Shown here: positions 7,441 through 14,068 of the stretch, piece by piece
How positions within the stretch are numbered: the first letter of the stretch is position 1
Layout: every line of letters starts with the position of its first letter
Source of the DNA: an uncultured Prevotella sp.
GTDB taxonomy: Bacteria; Bacteroidota; Bacteroidia; Bacteroidales; Bacteroidaceae
NCBI GenBank assembly: GCA_900557255.1
Contig: USSA01000062.1
Coordinates: 1-15,285, forward strand
Direction: 5' to 3'
DNA length: 15,285 nucleotides
Translations under genes and position numbers: made by a program
The notes under the pieces: model-generated
The model's database searches: none
Seen by the model: the letters and a program-made list of their open reading frames with translations, nothing else
What the model was told of the DNA's origin: nothing

Positions 7441-7544
7441 AGTTTATTCGTTTATATGTTTACTGTTTAACTTTTATCAGTTTTTATAAAGTCTACATAT
7501 ATTATACGAACATACTACAACATTCCCCTCATAAAAAAAATAAT

Positions 7545-7940
7545 TTAGAACATATTCTCATCAAAAAGACTTTGAGGAGCACTATCGTCAGCCTTGTCCT
7601 CCTCTTCATTACTATTTTCTAATACAGAAGAAGAAAAATTGAGCATCAGTTGCTGTACGGCCTTTGAATCAAAATTAACATGATATACACCATACCCCTT
7701 ACCTTTTTCGATAAGCGATTGTGGGTCTTTAGCGCATCTGGTGAGATATTGCGTAACATAGCTATGAACATCCTTGTAATTCAGAGGTGTAAAAATCGAA
7801 TTACAGGAATTATATACATGGCGAGCTATTTTTTCTACTTTCAACCCTTTTGCACCCGCAGCCAAAAGAACATTGAATATCTCCTGATCAAGTTTCATAT
7901 AATAATCATAACATTCGTCCTCTTTCAAGAGAGAAGACAC
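7545..7940 (-). CDS. Hypothetical small protein with possible winged-helix domain and acidic tail
   Basis: I do not recognise this 131-residue protein. The apparent start is GTG at 7938-7940; the frame is closed by a stop at 7959-7961, so nothing longer is possible, and an ATG start at 7898 (residue 15) is the alternative. Residues about 17-88 alternate predicted helices and a turn in a winged-helix-like order: IFNVLLAAGAKGLKVEKIAR (21-40), a helix around YKDVHSYVTQYLTR, then a basic loop-strand pair LIEKGKGYGVYHVNF. The C-terminus is acidic (NSNEEEDKADDSA) and ends QSLFDENMF. That layout loosely recalls HARE-HTH proteins such as the Gram-positive RNA polymerase delta subunit, but this is only a resemblance. 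The gene starts right after the terminator of the H1-like gene, so its expression may depend on readthrough. Confidence 0.65.
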   Translation of the reverse strand: MSSLLKEDECYDYYMKLDQEIFNVLLAAGAKGLKVEKIARHVYNSCNSIFTPLNYKDVHSYVTQYLTRCAKDPQSLIEKGKGYGVYHVNFDSKAVQQLMLNFSSSVLENSNEEEDKADDSAPQSLFDENMF

Positions 7941-7946
7941 AAAAAG

Positions 7947-7982
7947 AAAAAACCGCGGTTACTCACTTACAAGCAACCGCGG
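7947..7982 (-). terminator. Intrinsic terminator between the H1-like gene and the small acidic-tailed gene
   Basis: Read on the minus strand, CCGCGGTT (7975-7982) pairs with AACCGCGG (7953-7960) across a 14-nt loop and is followed by TTTTTTCTTTTT. The T tract ends only 1-6 bp before the GTG start of the next gene. Confidence 0.85.
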
Positions 7983-8004
7983 CTCTTTGAAAAATAAACC
8001 TTAT

Positions 8005-8301
8005 TTAAGCGAGAGCAACCTTGTTGTCCTCATCCTTAATCTTACCCTCTTTGAAGAGCCAACCGATACCAAGGATTACATCCTCTGTACTGATCTTAGC
8101 AGCCTTAGCAATTTCTGCTACTGTGAGAGCCTTTTCTGAAGCTGCCAATGCCTGATATACATCACCAGCTCTAAAACCTGCGTTCTCTGCGTTCAAGTAA
8201 AGAACGTCCTTCTTTGCTGCAGGAGCCTTCTTTGCTACTGGAGCCTTCTTTGCTGCTGGCTTCTTTGCAGCAGTCTTAGTTGTCGCTTTCTTTTCTACCA
8301 T
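8005..8301 (-). CDS. Winged-helix (DUF2582-like) protein with histone H1-like Lys/Ala tail
   Basis: The 98-residue protein has two parts. Residues 1-31 are a lysine/alanine/proline tail with repeated units (AAKKP, AAKKAP, VAKKAP, AAKK) like those of bacterial histone H1-like proteins, and would bind DNA non-specifically. Residues about 41-95 are a compact winged helix-turn-helix: AGDVYQALAASE, ALTVAEIAKAAKISTEDVIL (58-77), then GWLFKEGKIKDEDN (80-93), resembling the DUF2582 family of Bacteroidota. DNA binding or nucleoid association is therefore likely (inference from composition and fold). No signal peptide is seen. It has its own -7 element upstream and a strong terminator just downstream. 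The lysine codons are almost all AAG and the repeat is visible as near-identical 18-bp DNA units, so copy number may vary between strains. Confidence 0.85.
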   Translation of the reverse strand: MVEKKATTKTAAKKPAAKKAPVAKKAPAAKKDVLYLNAENAGFRAGDVYQALAASEKALTVAEIAKAAKISTEDVILGIGWLFKEGKIKDEDNKVALA

Positions 8302-8363
8302 GTTTTAAGAATTTTATGATTCTATTGAGCCTCATTTCGTCAGCTCAACCTTAATATCTGCTG

Positions 8364-8371
8364 CAAATTTA
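8364..8371 (-). promoter_or_regulatory. Probable -7 element for the H1-like gene
   Basis: On the minus strand TAAATTTG matches TAnnTTTG exactly; no clear -33 box is present at 19-21 bp. The leader would be about 55 nt and includes a 6-bp inverted repeat, TTGAGC (8325-8330) with GCTCAA (8343-8348), whose significance is unclear. Confidence 0.45.
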
Positions 8372-8420
8372 TAACTTTTATTTCGAAATAGTGTTAGAAA
8401 AATAGAAAAAACTACTACTT

Positions 8421-8471
8421 ATAAACAAAAGTGCTGCATTTCTTGATTTACGTCAAGAAGCGCAGCACTTT
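8421..8471 (-). terminator. Intrinsic terminator of aspS
   Basis: A long hairpin pairs AAAGTGCTGC (8428-8437) with GCAGCACTTT (8462-8471) and, after a one-base mismatch and a T-G pair, TTCTTGA (8440-8446) with TCAAGAA (8453-8459). On the minus strand it is followed by TTTTGTTTAT. It lies about 100 bp beyond the aspS stop codon. Confidence 0.75.
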
Positions 8472-8570
8472 ATTTACTAAAAATCAATTACTTATTATAA
8501 ATCATTGAATTTTTCTCAAGGCATTTTACGCATACTCTTTTATGGAGTGAATACCTTCGTTTCTCTATTT

Positions 8571-10331
8571 TCATTCAGCCTTCAAATCAAGTTTGATTTC
8601 CAATTCATCCAACTGCTTAGGGTCAAGTTCAGAAGGAGCATCGAGCATAACATCTCGACCGGAGTTGTTCTTTGGGAAGGCAATACAATCGCGAATACTG
8701 TCGAGACCAGCCATAATACTGACGAAACGGTCCAAACCGAAAGCAAGACCTGCGTGAGGTGGTGCGCCATACTTGAAAGCGTTCATCAAGAAACCGAACT
8801 GGGCCTCAGCACGTTCTGGAGTAAAGCCGAGAACCTCGAACATCTTCTCCTGCAACTGAGTATCATGGATACGGAGAGAACCTCCACCTACTTCGATACC
8901 ATTGCAAACAAAGTCGTATGCCTTGGCACGAACCTGCTCAGGATGCTCATCGAGCAATGGGATATCATCAGGATTTGGCATAGTGAAAGGATGATGAGTT
9001 GCCATCAGGCGCTGTTCCTCATCGCTCCACTCAAAGAGAGGGAAGTCGATAATCCAAAGACACTTGAATACGTTCTTATCACGAAGACCAAGACGGTCAC
9101 CCATTTCCAAACGCAAAGAGCAAAGCTGAATGCGTGTCTTGTTAGCATTATCACCGCTCAAAATCAAAACAAGGTCACCATCCTTGGCTCCCATTACGGT
9201 CTTGATTTCAGCATGTTCCTCTGGAGAATAGAACTTATCTATGCTACTCTTCACGGTACCATCAGCATTATACTTGATATATACCAATCCTTTGGCACCG
9301 ACCTGAGGACGCTTAACAAAATCAGTCAATTCGTTCAACTGCTTACGGCTATAATCAGCGCAGCCTGGAACACAGATACCGCCAATATACTTAGCCTCAT
9401 CGAATACAGAGAAATTACCCTTACCTGTGAAAGCATCTTTCAACTCAACAAATTCCATACCGAAGCGCAAGTCTGGCTTATCACTACCGAAACGGCGCAT
9501 AGCATCGTGCCAGGTCATCTGCTCCAACTTAGGAAGTTCTACACCACGAATCTCCTTAAACAAATGGCGAGCCATTTCCTCGAAAAGGTTGATGACATCA
9601 TCCTGATCAACAAAACTCATTTCACAGTCAACCTGTGTAAACTCTGGCTGACGGTCAGCACGAAGATCCTCATCACGGAAGCACTTGGCAATCTGGAAAT
9701 AGCGGTCGAAGCCAGCAACCATCAAGAGCTGCTTTAAAGTCTGAGGACTCTGTGGAAGAGCGTAGAACTGACCTGGATTCATACGGGAAGGAACAACAAA
9801 GTCGCGTGCTCCCTCTGGTGTACTACCAATAAGAATTGGAGTTTCAACCTCCATGAAGTTCTGTGCATCGAGGAAGTTACGAATCAAGATGCACATACGA
9901 TGACGCAACTCCAGATTTTTGCGCACTGCAGGACGACGCAAATCAAGATAACGATACTTCATACGGATATCATCACCACCATCAGTATTATCTTCGATAG
10001 TGAAAGGAGGGGTCTGACTCTGAGAGAGGACATTGAGTTCCTTCACCAGGATTTCGATGTCACCAGTATCCATTTTAGGATTCTTGCTCTGTCGTTCACT
10101 TACCACACCCTTTATTTGAATGCAGAATTCACGACCTAGCTTGTTAGCAGCATCACACAAGTCTTTGTTATCAGCCTCGTTGAAGACCAACTGTGTGATA
10201 CCATAACGGTCGCGCAAATCGACGAATGTCATACCACCCATCTTTCTTGAGCGCTGTACCCAACCGGCAAGTGTCACTTCCTTGCCGGCATCAGAGAGAC
10301 GTAACTCTCCACACGTATTACTTCTGTACAT
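8571..10331 (-). CDS. aspS: Aspartyl-tRNA synthetase
   Basis: AspRS charges tRNA-Asp with aspartate using ATP, in the cytoplasm. The 586-residue protein is of the bacterial type (usual length near 590). It has an N-terminal OB-fold anticodon-binding domain (about 1-105; [20 protein letters not shown] at 23-42), then the class II catalytic core with YRYLDLRRP (126-134), motif 2 [18 protein letters not shown] (218-235) and motif 3 GLAFGLDR (528-535), interrupted by the bacterial insertion domain (about 290-410). GGGSLRIHD (482-490) and [10 protein letters not shown] are also characteristic. No key residue appears to be missing. It is transcribed alone, between a consensus promoter and a strong hairpin terminator. 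Whether it also charges tRNA-Asn (a non-discriminating form) cannot be decided from this window. Confidence 0.97.
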   Translation of the reverse strand: MYRSNTCGELRLSDAGKEVTLAGWVQRSRKMGGMTFVDLRDRYGITQLVFNEADNKDLCDAANKLGREFCIQIKGVVSERQSKNPKMDTGDIEILVKELNVLSQSQTPPFTIEDNTDGGDDIRMKYRYLDLRRPAVRKNLELRHRMCILIRNFLDAQNFMEVETPILIGSTPEGARDFVVPSRMNPGQFYALPQSPQTLKQLLMVAGFDRYFQIAKCFRDEDLRADRQPEFTQVDCEMSFVDQDDVINLFEEMARHLFKEIRGVELPKLEQMTWHDAMRRFGSDKPDLRFGMEFVELKDAFTGKGNFSVFDEAKYIGGICVPGCADYSRKQLNELTDFVKRPQVGAKGLVYIKYNADGTVKSSIDKFYSPEEHAEIKTVMGAKDGDLVLILSGDNANKTRIQLCSLRLEMGDRLGLRDKNVFKCLWIIDFPLFEWSDEEQRLMATHHPFTMPNPDDIPLLDEHPEQVRAKAYDFVCNGIEVGGGSLRIHDTQLQEKMFEVLGFTPERAEAQFGFLMNAFKYGAPPHAGLAFGLDRFVSIMAGLDSIRDCIAFPKNNSGRDVMLDAPSELDPKQLDELEIKLDLKAE

Positions 10332-10365
10332 ACCTTTTTATATTATATTATTATTTTCCAAAGTG

Positions 10366-10396
10366 CAAAAGTACAACAAATAACGGAAAGGACAAA
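10366..10396 (-). promoter_or_regulatory. Bacteroidota-type promoter for aspS
   Basis: On the minus strand TTTG (10393-10396), a 19-bp spacer and TACTTTTG (10366-10373) exactly match the consensus. The leader would be about 28 nt. The -33 box sits within the T-rich tail of the preceding terminator. Confidence 0.7.
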
Positions 10397-10434
10397 ATAA
10401 AATCGCGAAAATATTATTAAAAATATCTTCGCGA
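10393..10434 (-). terminator. Terminator of the sigma-factor operon
   Basis: TCGCGAA (10403-10409) pairs with TTCGCGA (10428-10434) and, past one mismatch, ATATT (10411-10415) with AATAT (10422-10426). On the minus strand it is followed by TTTTATTTTG. It lies about 70 bp beyond the stop of the last operon gene. A smaller hairpin (ATCTCTA/TAGAGAT, 10483-10502) immediately follows the stop codon. Confidence 0.75.
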
Positions 10435-10502
10435 CCCTATTAATGTGATCAAAAGTCACATAAATACATATTAAATAGTTTTATCTCTACTTTTTTAGAG
10501 AT

Positions 10503-10952
10503 TTATTTCTTCATCCGTCTGAATGCCTGCCGATGGAACCGTTCCTCTGCCTTGATGACACTGAACACCTTATTAGGTGGCAAGATGGTCATAAATCTAG
10601 AATGATACTCTTGCTGCAACTGTTTCAGCTGAATATCCAACTCATCCTGTCTTCTGATTGCTTCGGCACATGCCTCATTATCATTCGGATTCACATGACG
10701 GAATCGGCGCATTTCATCGAATATCATACGCATTTTCTTACCCATCTGTCTATATACCGGGAAGAATTTAGCAGCTTCTCTCGGCGTAAGACAGGCATTA
10801 GTCGTAATAAACTGTTCTAGTTCAGCCTGAAACCTTTTAGGATCAAATCCATCATGATGTTTTCTACCCTGAGGCTGTGAAGCAAGTGAAACCAGGCTAA
10901 TCATCAGTATAGCTAAAAGCGCAAGAAACCTATGTTGCATTATCTTTCTCAT
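10503..10952 (-). CDS. Spy/CpxP-like small periplasmic protein of the sigma operon
   Basis: The 149-residue product begins with a signal peptide (hydrophobic LALLAILMISLVSLAS, 10-25; likely cleavage near SLASQ). The mature part is almost all helix and strongly charged, with two elements reminiscent of LTxxQ motifs of Spy/CpxP/ZraP proteins: LTPREAAKFFPVYRQM (55-70) and ILPPNKVFSVIKAEERFH (123-140). Proteins of this type are periplasmic chaperones or stress sensors. As the last gene of a sigma/anti-sigma operon it may report envelope or protein-folding stress (inference). The start is uncertain: ATG at 10952 is preceded too closely by AAGG, while ATG at 10940 (residue 5) has AGAAAG at a better distance. 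Both keep the signal peptide. It is 50 bp from the preceding gene. Confidence 0.75.
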   Translation of the reverse strand: MRKIMQHRFLALLAILMISLVSLASQPQGRKHHDGFDPKRFQAELEQFITTNACLTPREAAKFFPVYRQMGKKMRMIFDEMRRFRHVNPNDNEACAEAIRRQDELDIQLKQLQQEYHSRFMTILPPNKVFSVIKAEERFHRQAFRRMKK

Positions 10953-11002
10953 ACCTTATCTTTTTTAAATCTTTATCTGTAGACAAAAAGAAATACCAAC
11001 CA

Positions 11003-11401
11003 TTAATTTTCTGCAATCAGCGATGCATAGATAGTTTCATTATCCATCATCGTATAATCGGCCATCTCATTAAAAGTAGCATCCTCATTATTATTCACAG
11101 CAACTTTCTGAACCATATGGTCCACATGTGCCATAGCAGGCTTACTGCTTCCCGTATATTTCAGCGCCAATACCGAACCACCTCCCATCACAGCCAAAAC
11201 AGCAACAGCCGCCGCAATCTTTCGAATCGGCATACGCTGCCATAAGCTAGGCTGCATGTGAATGATGCGGGGTTCCTGCTCCGGCAAATTTGCCATCACC
11301 CTATCCGTCAGCTGGTCGAAATAACCAGCCGGCACCTGGAAATGGTTTTTCTTACCAAAACGGCTATTCAATATATTGTCTTCTTTTAACATATTCCTCA
11401 T
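11003..11401 (-). CDS. Membrane anti-sigma-factor-like protein
   Basis: The 132-residue protein directly follows the ECF sigma gene (48-bp gap), the usual place for its antagonist. Residues 1 to about 60 are predicted cytoplasmic and contain FQVPAGYFDQLTDRVM (21-36), a signature I associate with Bacteroidota proteins encoded beside RpoE-type sigma factors. One membrane segment follows (about 61-80, IAAAVAVLAVMGGGSVLAL), then a short acidic periplasmic tail with NNEDATFNEMADYTMMDNE. The HxxxCxxC zinc motif of classical anti-sigma factors is absent and there are no cysteines at all, so sigma binding is inferred from position and topology. The start may be ATG at 11401 or, with GAGGA just upstream, ATG at 11392 (residue 4). 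Confidence 0.75.
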   Translation of the reverse strand: MRNMLKEDNILNSRFGKKNHFQVPAGYFDQLTDRVMANLPEQEPRIIHMQPSLWQRMPIRKIAAAVAVLAVMGGGSVLALKYTGSSKPAMAHVDHMVQKVAVNNNEDATFNEMADYTMMDNETIYASLIAEN

Positions 11402-11449
11402 TCCTTTCTTTTATACTTTATTAAATAGACGAAAACTAACCGAAAAGGT

Positions 11450-11992
11450 TTAATCCTCACGATTGAAAAAATCGGTTATTTTTTTCACAGCAAGATGATA
11501 GGATGCCTTCAAAGCTCCTTCACTTGTTGACAGCACCTTGCTCATCTCTGAATATTTCATATTATCATAATATTTTAGAGTGAAAACTGTGCGCTGAACA
11601 TCAGGCAGTAGGGCTACAGCCTCTTGCAGTTCTGCCTGAATCTGGTCACCATCAAAATAGTCATCGGCAAGAAGACGTGAAGCCAAGCCCGGCTCGTCTT
11701 CGGTACTGACATTTACCATCTGCTTCTTGCGTCTCAAGAAATCAAGCGCTTCGTTAATTGCTATACGGTAAAGCCATGTTGAGAGCGAAGACTTTCCCTG
11801 AAACGAATCCAGATTGGTCCAAGCCTTAACAAAGGCATTCTGCAACACATCATCAGCATCATCATGATCTAAAACTATATGGCGAACCTTCCAATACAAC
11901 GGCTCGCTATACTGACTTACCAGTACAGCAAAGCCTTCGCGTTGGGTCTTAGAATCCCTAATCATCGCCAAGAGTTCTTTATCGTTTATCAT
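11450..11992 (-). CDS. ECF (sigma-70 family, RpoE-type) RNA polymerase sigma factor
   Basis: An extracytoplasmic-function sigma factor of 180 residues with the two-domain plan of the class. Region 2 covers about 20-90: QYSEPLYWKVRHIVLD (27-42), ADDVLQNAFVKAWTNL (46-61), the -10-recognition helix STWLYRIAINEALDFLRRKK (71-90). Region 4 covers about 118-172: LLPDVQRTVFTLKYYDNM (128-145), then the helix-turn-helix KYSEMSKVLSTSEGALKASY (146-165). It should direct RNA polymerase to envelope-related promoters when released by the membrane protein encoded next. The start ATG lies 20 bp after the stop codon of the L,D-transpeptidase gene and no consensus promoter was found there, suggesting that it is co-transcribed with that gene. 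The target regulon is unknown. Confidence 0.93.
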   Translation of the reverse strand: MINDKELLAMIRDSKTQREGFAVLVSQYSEPLYWKVRHIVLDHDDADDVLQNAFVKAWTNLDSFQGKSSLSTWLYRIAINEALDFLRRKKQMVNVSTEDEPGLASRLLADDYFDGDQIQAELQEAVALLPDVQRTVFTLKYYDNMKYSEMSKVLSTSEGALKASYHLAVKKITDFFNRED

Positions 11993-12012
11993 TGCTTTTA
12001 CAAATGTGTTGT

Positions 12013-13566
12013 TTATAGATATTTTCTCAACATATCGAATATTACCGCATCAAATCCATACACATCAGAATATTCAGCTATTCTGCCTCCTGCTAACGGA
12101 TAGAGTGTATAATAGGTTATGAAGAGAGGAACTTGAGGATTAACCTTTACGTTATTCACAACAAGTTTTTTATTGGCCAGCGAATCTGCTGTCATCGAAT
12201 AGTATATCTTTTCCTTCAGTTTCTCGTTTTTGTCAGCCAATAGGAAGACAGCGAAATCGTATGGTTTTTCTATTCTGATACATCCATGCGATACTCCTCT
12301 ATCCTCTTGTCCAAACACGCCCTTACTGTTAGTATCATGCAGGAAGACCGAGAAATTATTATCAAAACGGAAGATGATTCTTCCCAGAGCATTCCCCTTT
12401 CCGCCCCGCTGGGCGATGCCATAAGCACCAGAAATAAGCATAGATCGAGTTACTCTGTTTAAGTCAACCTCCTTACCTGTTGCCACTTCCCTTACATAGT
12501 AGTTACGCGCGCGAAAGTAGCCATGATTCCCCACCCGGTGTATCATATCATGGAGAACGATACTACGGGGAACAAACCATTGAGGATTCAACTCCATACG
12601 TTTGATATGACTGTTCAATATCGGGGTTTTGGTTTTACTGGCTCCACAACCTATGCGCATCGAGAGCGTATCCTGATGATCAATAGCCATCAGATGGAAC
12701 GATGGTATATTGACAACCACATATTTTTCGTGTTGCCAGGGATTATCATACTGTCTCCAGCGGCAACGTTCCATGTTGCAGAGAATTTTGATTCTCATCG
12801 CCTTGCCCAGTCCTCCAGCCTTCAATTTCTCCAGTAGTTGATAATAGAAAGGATTCTTAGGCTGTACTTCTTTCAGGAAGGAAGCCACCGAGTCGCATCT
12901 AACCATTTGCATAGCCTTCTGATAGAACGCATCATCTGCATGAGCCATTTTTACATCAAACAGACCTCTGAACCTAACGGGTCTCTTGCTACTATCATAA
13001 GGATTGGGAGCAAGAGTATCTAAACGATTGAAAACAAAACTAGGATTCATAAATCCAAAATTCTGCCCCATCGTATATCTGAAGTAAGCTTTGGTCAAGC
13101 GATACTCCAGTCGGGCTATCACTTGATTAATCTGATTATCAGCTGAATCTAGATTTAAATCTCGTAACCTGTCAATATCTCGGGCAATAGCATCCACATA
13201 GAACCGACGTTTATCAAATCCCATATCCGCTACAGTACGCAGGCAAGTCACCAGGGAGTCAGCCTGACTATTTACCCCATGACGTGTAATCCAAAGCAGA
13301 TTACCTTCATTCTGATAATAGCGACGGGTATGCAAATCAGCAGCATGTCGGTCTTTATCATTTCGCATGATGCTGTCTATCAGATTCCTTACCGCCCTCG
13401 AATTGATAGCATAGGCAGAAGAACGTAAGTCCTGATAATCATCTAACGATAATTGGAAATTGCTGTTTGGCACCCTGTCGTGGCAAGAACAGAACATCAA
13501 ACAGCAAGAAATAATAAGTAACGAAAAATGAAAGAGCTTCACTTTCTGATTAAAGTTAAACGGCAT
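12013..13566 (-). CDS. L,D-transpeptidase (YcbB/LdtD-type, YkuD catalytic domain), probable lipoprotein
   Basis: The enzyme forms meso-DAP to meso-DAP (3-3) cross-links in peptidoglycan or attaches other partners through a catalytic cysteine. The 517-residue protein starts with a lipoprotein-like signal (LFHFSLLIISCCLMFCSC, lipidated Cys probably C28), placing it in the periplasm on a membrane. Residues about 75-260 form the helical N-terminal part of this subfamily. The YkuD domain spans about 280-445: YVVVNIPSFHLMAI (282-295), LNPQWFVPRSI (326-336), FLHDTNS (408-414) and the active-site SHGCIR (426-431) with H410, H427 and nucleophile C429. The insertion between NPQW and the active site is the capping loop of YcbB-like enzymes. 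It lies 21 bp after the sorting-domain gene and 20 bp before the sigma gene. A longer frame is not needed: the start at 13566 gives the signal. Confidence 0.92.
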   Translation of the reverse strand: MPFNFNQKVKLFHFSLLIISCCLMFCSCHDRVPNSNFQLSLDDYQDLRSSAYAINSRAVRNLIDSIMRNDKDRHAADLHTRRYYQNEGNLLWITRHGVNSQADSLVTCLRTVADMGFDKRRFYVDAIARDIDRLRDLNLDSADNQINQVIARLEYRLTKAYFRYTMGQNFGFMNPSFVFNRLDTLAPNPYDSSKRPVRFRGLFDVKMAHADDAFYQKAMQMVRCDSVASFLKEVQPKNPFYYQLLEKLKAGGLGKAMRIKILCNMERCRWRQYDNPWQHEKYVVVNIPSFHLMAIDHQDTLSMRIGCGASKTKTPILNSHIKRMELNPQWFVPRSIVLHDMIHRVGNHGYFRARNYYVREVATGKEVDLNRVTRSMLISGAYGIAQRGGKGNALGRIIFRFDNNFSVFLHDTNSKGVFGQEDRGVSHGCIRIEKPYDFAVFLLADKNEKLKEKIYYSMTADSLANKKLVVNNVKVNPQVPLFITYYTLYPLAGGRIAEYSDVYGFDAVIFDMLRKYL

Positions 13567-13587
13567 TCTAAGGCCTCTATAGTACTA

Positions 13588-13905
13588 TTAATGCTTTACG
13601 CAAATTTTGCGCGTAAAGGTATTCCCCACCTTTACAATATAGATACCATCAGCCAATGGCAAGTTTACGCGCTTGTCATTACCTTCTATGCGGAAGGTCT
13701 TGATAGTAACACCTGCCACATTATATATTCTCACCACTTGCCCGCTAGCGCCGGTGATATGCATCACGCCCCCAGCATAATTCAAGTTGATATCTGCCAC
13801 ATCAAGGTCTGCCCATTCTATGTTTCCCTGGTTGGCCATAGCATCCGAAGGAACAGAAAGTGCTAACATTGCAATTGTTAATATTGAAAGTAAAGTCTGT
13901 TTCAT
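13588..13905 (-). CDS. Minimal secreted protein: signal peptide plus type IX secretion sorting-like domain
   Basis: The 105-residue product has a signal peptide (TLLSILTIAMLALSV, cleavage probably after AMA at 22-24) and a C-terminal block that strongly resembles a type A C-terminal sorting domain of the type IX (Por) secretion system: VVRIYNVAGVTIKTFRI (57-73), VNLPLADGIYIVKVGN (80-95) and TRKICVKH (98-105). Such domains normally follow a large passenger and direct export across the outer membrane and surface anchoring; here only about 25 residues separate signal and domain. It could be an anchor peptide, a decoy or the remnant of a larger gene; no frameshift or break is visible. It heads the run of envelope genes, with a -7 element 38 bp upstream and the transpeptidase gene 21 bp downstream. 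The stop codon region contains a strong inverted repeat. Confidence 0.8.
   Translation of the reverse strand: MKQTLLSILTIAMLALSVPSDAMANQGNIEWADLDVADINLNYAGGVMHITGASGQVVRIYNVAGVTIKTFRIEGNDKRVNLPLADGIYIVKVGNTFTRKICVKH
13594..13618. repeat. Inverted repeat across the end of the sorting-domain gene
   Basis: CTTTACGC (13594-13601) is repeated inverted as GCGTAAAG (13611-13618); a nested shorter palindrome CGCAAA/TTTGCG (13599-13611) offers an alternative fold. It encodes the final residues of the sorting-domain protein. No T tract follows on the minus strand, so it is not a typical terminator. Confidence 0.5.
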
Positions 13906-13942
13906 ATATTTTCAAGTTTCGTTAAACCAATAGTTCTTTCTG

Positions 13943-13950
13943 CAAAGATA
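13943..13950 (-). promoter_or_regulatory. Probable -7 element heading the five-gene envelope/sigma run
   Basis: On the minus strand TATCTTTG matches TAnnTTTG exactly. No -33 TTTG is found at the right spacing; that position is taken up by the galE terminator stem. The leader would be about 30 nt. Confidence 0.45.
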
Positions 13951-13953
13951 TAT

Positions 13954-13994
13954 AAAAAAAAGGAAACTTACCGTCTTCCCGACGATAAGTTTCC
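13954..13994 (-). terminator. Intrinsic terminator of galE
   Basis: On the minus strand a stem pairs GGAAACTTA (13962-13970) with TAAGTTTCC (13986-13994) and, past a C/A mismatch, CGTC (13972-13975) with GACG (13981-13984), loop TTCCC. It runs directly into eight T residues (13961 to 13954). Confidence 0.88.
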
Positions 13995-14068
13995 CAAAAA
14001 TTAGCTTTTTTAACCTTTCAGAGGAAAAAAGAAGCCAATTCACATTATTTTCTAAAACAACCAACACT

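Noticed and set aside
7441..7544. Promoter for the xylulokinase gene
   Set aside because: No exact TAnnTTTG was found; TATGTTCG-like matches with one mismatch are not convincing in this AT-rich stretch.
8160..8300. CRISPR-like or tandem repeat array
   Set aside because: The repeated DNA is the coding sequence of the Lys/Ala tail, with no spacers; it is explained by the protein.
8505..9737. Long plus-strand open frame (about 410 codons) opposite aspS
   Set aside because: It lies antisense to highly conserved AspRS sequence and shows no family motif.
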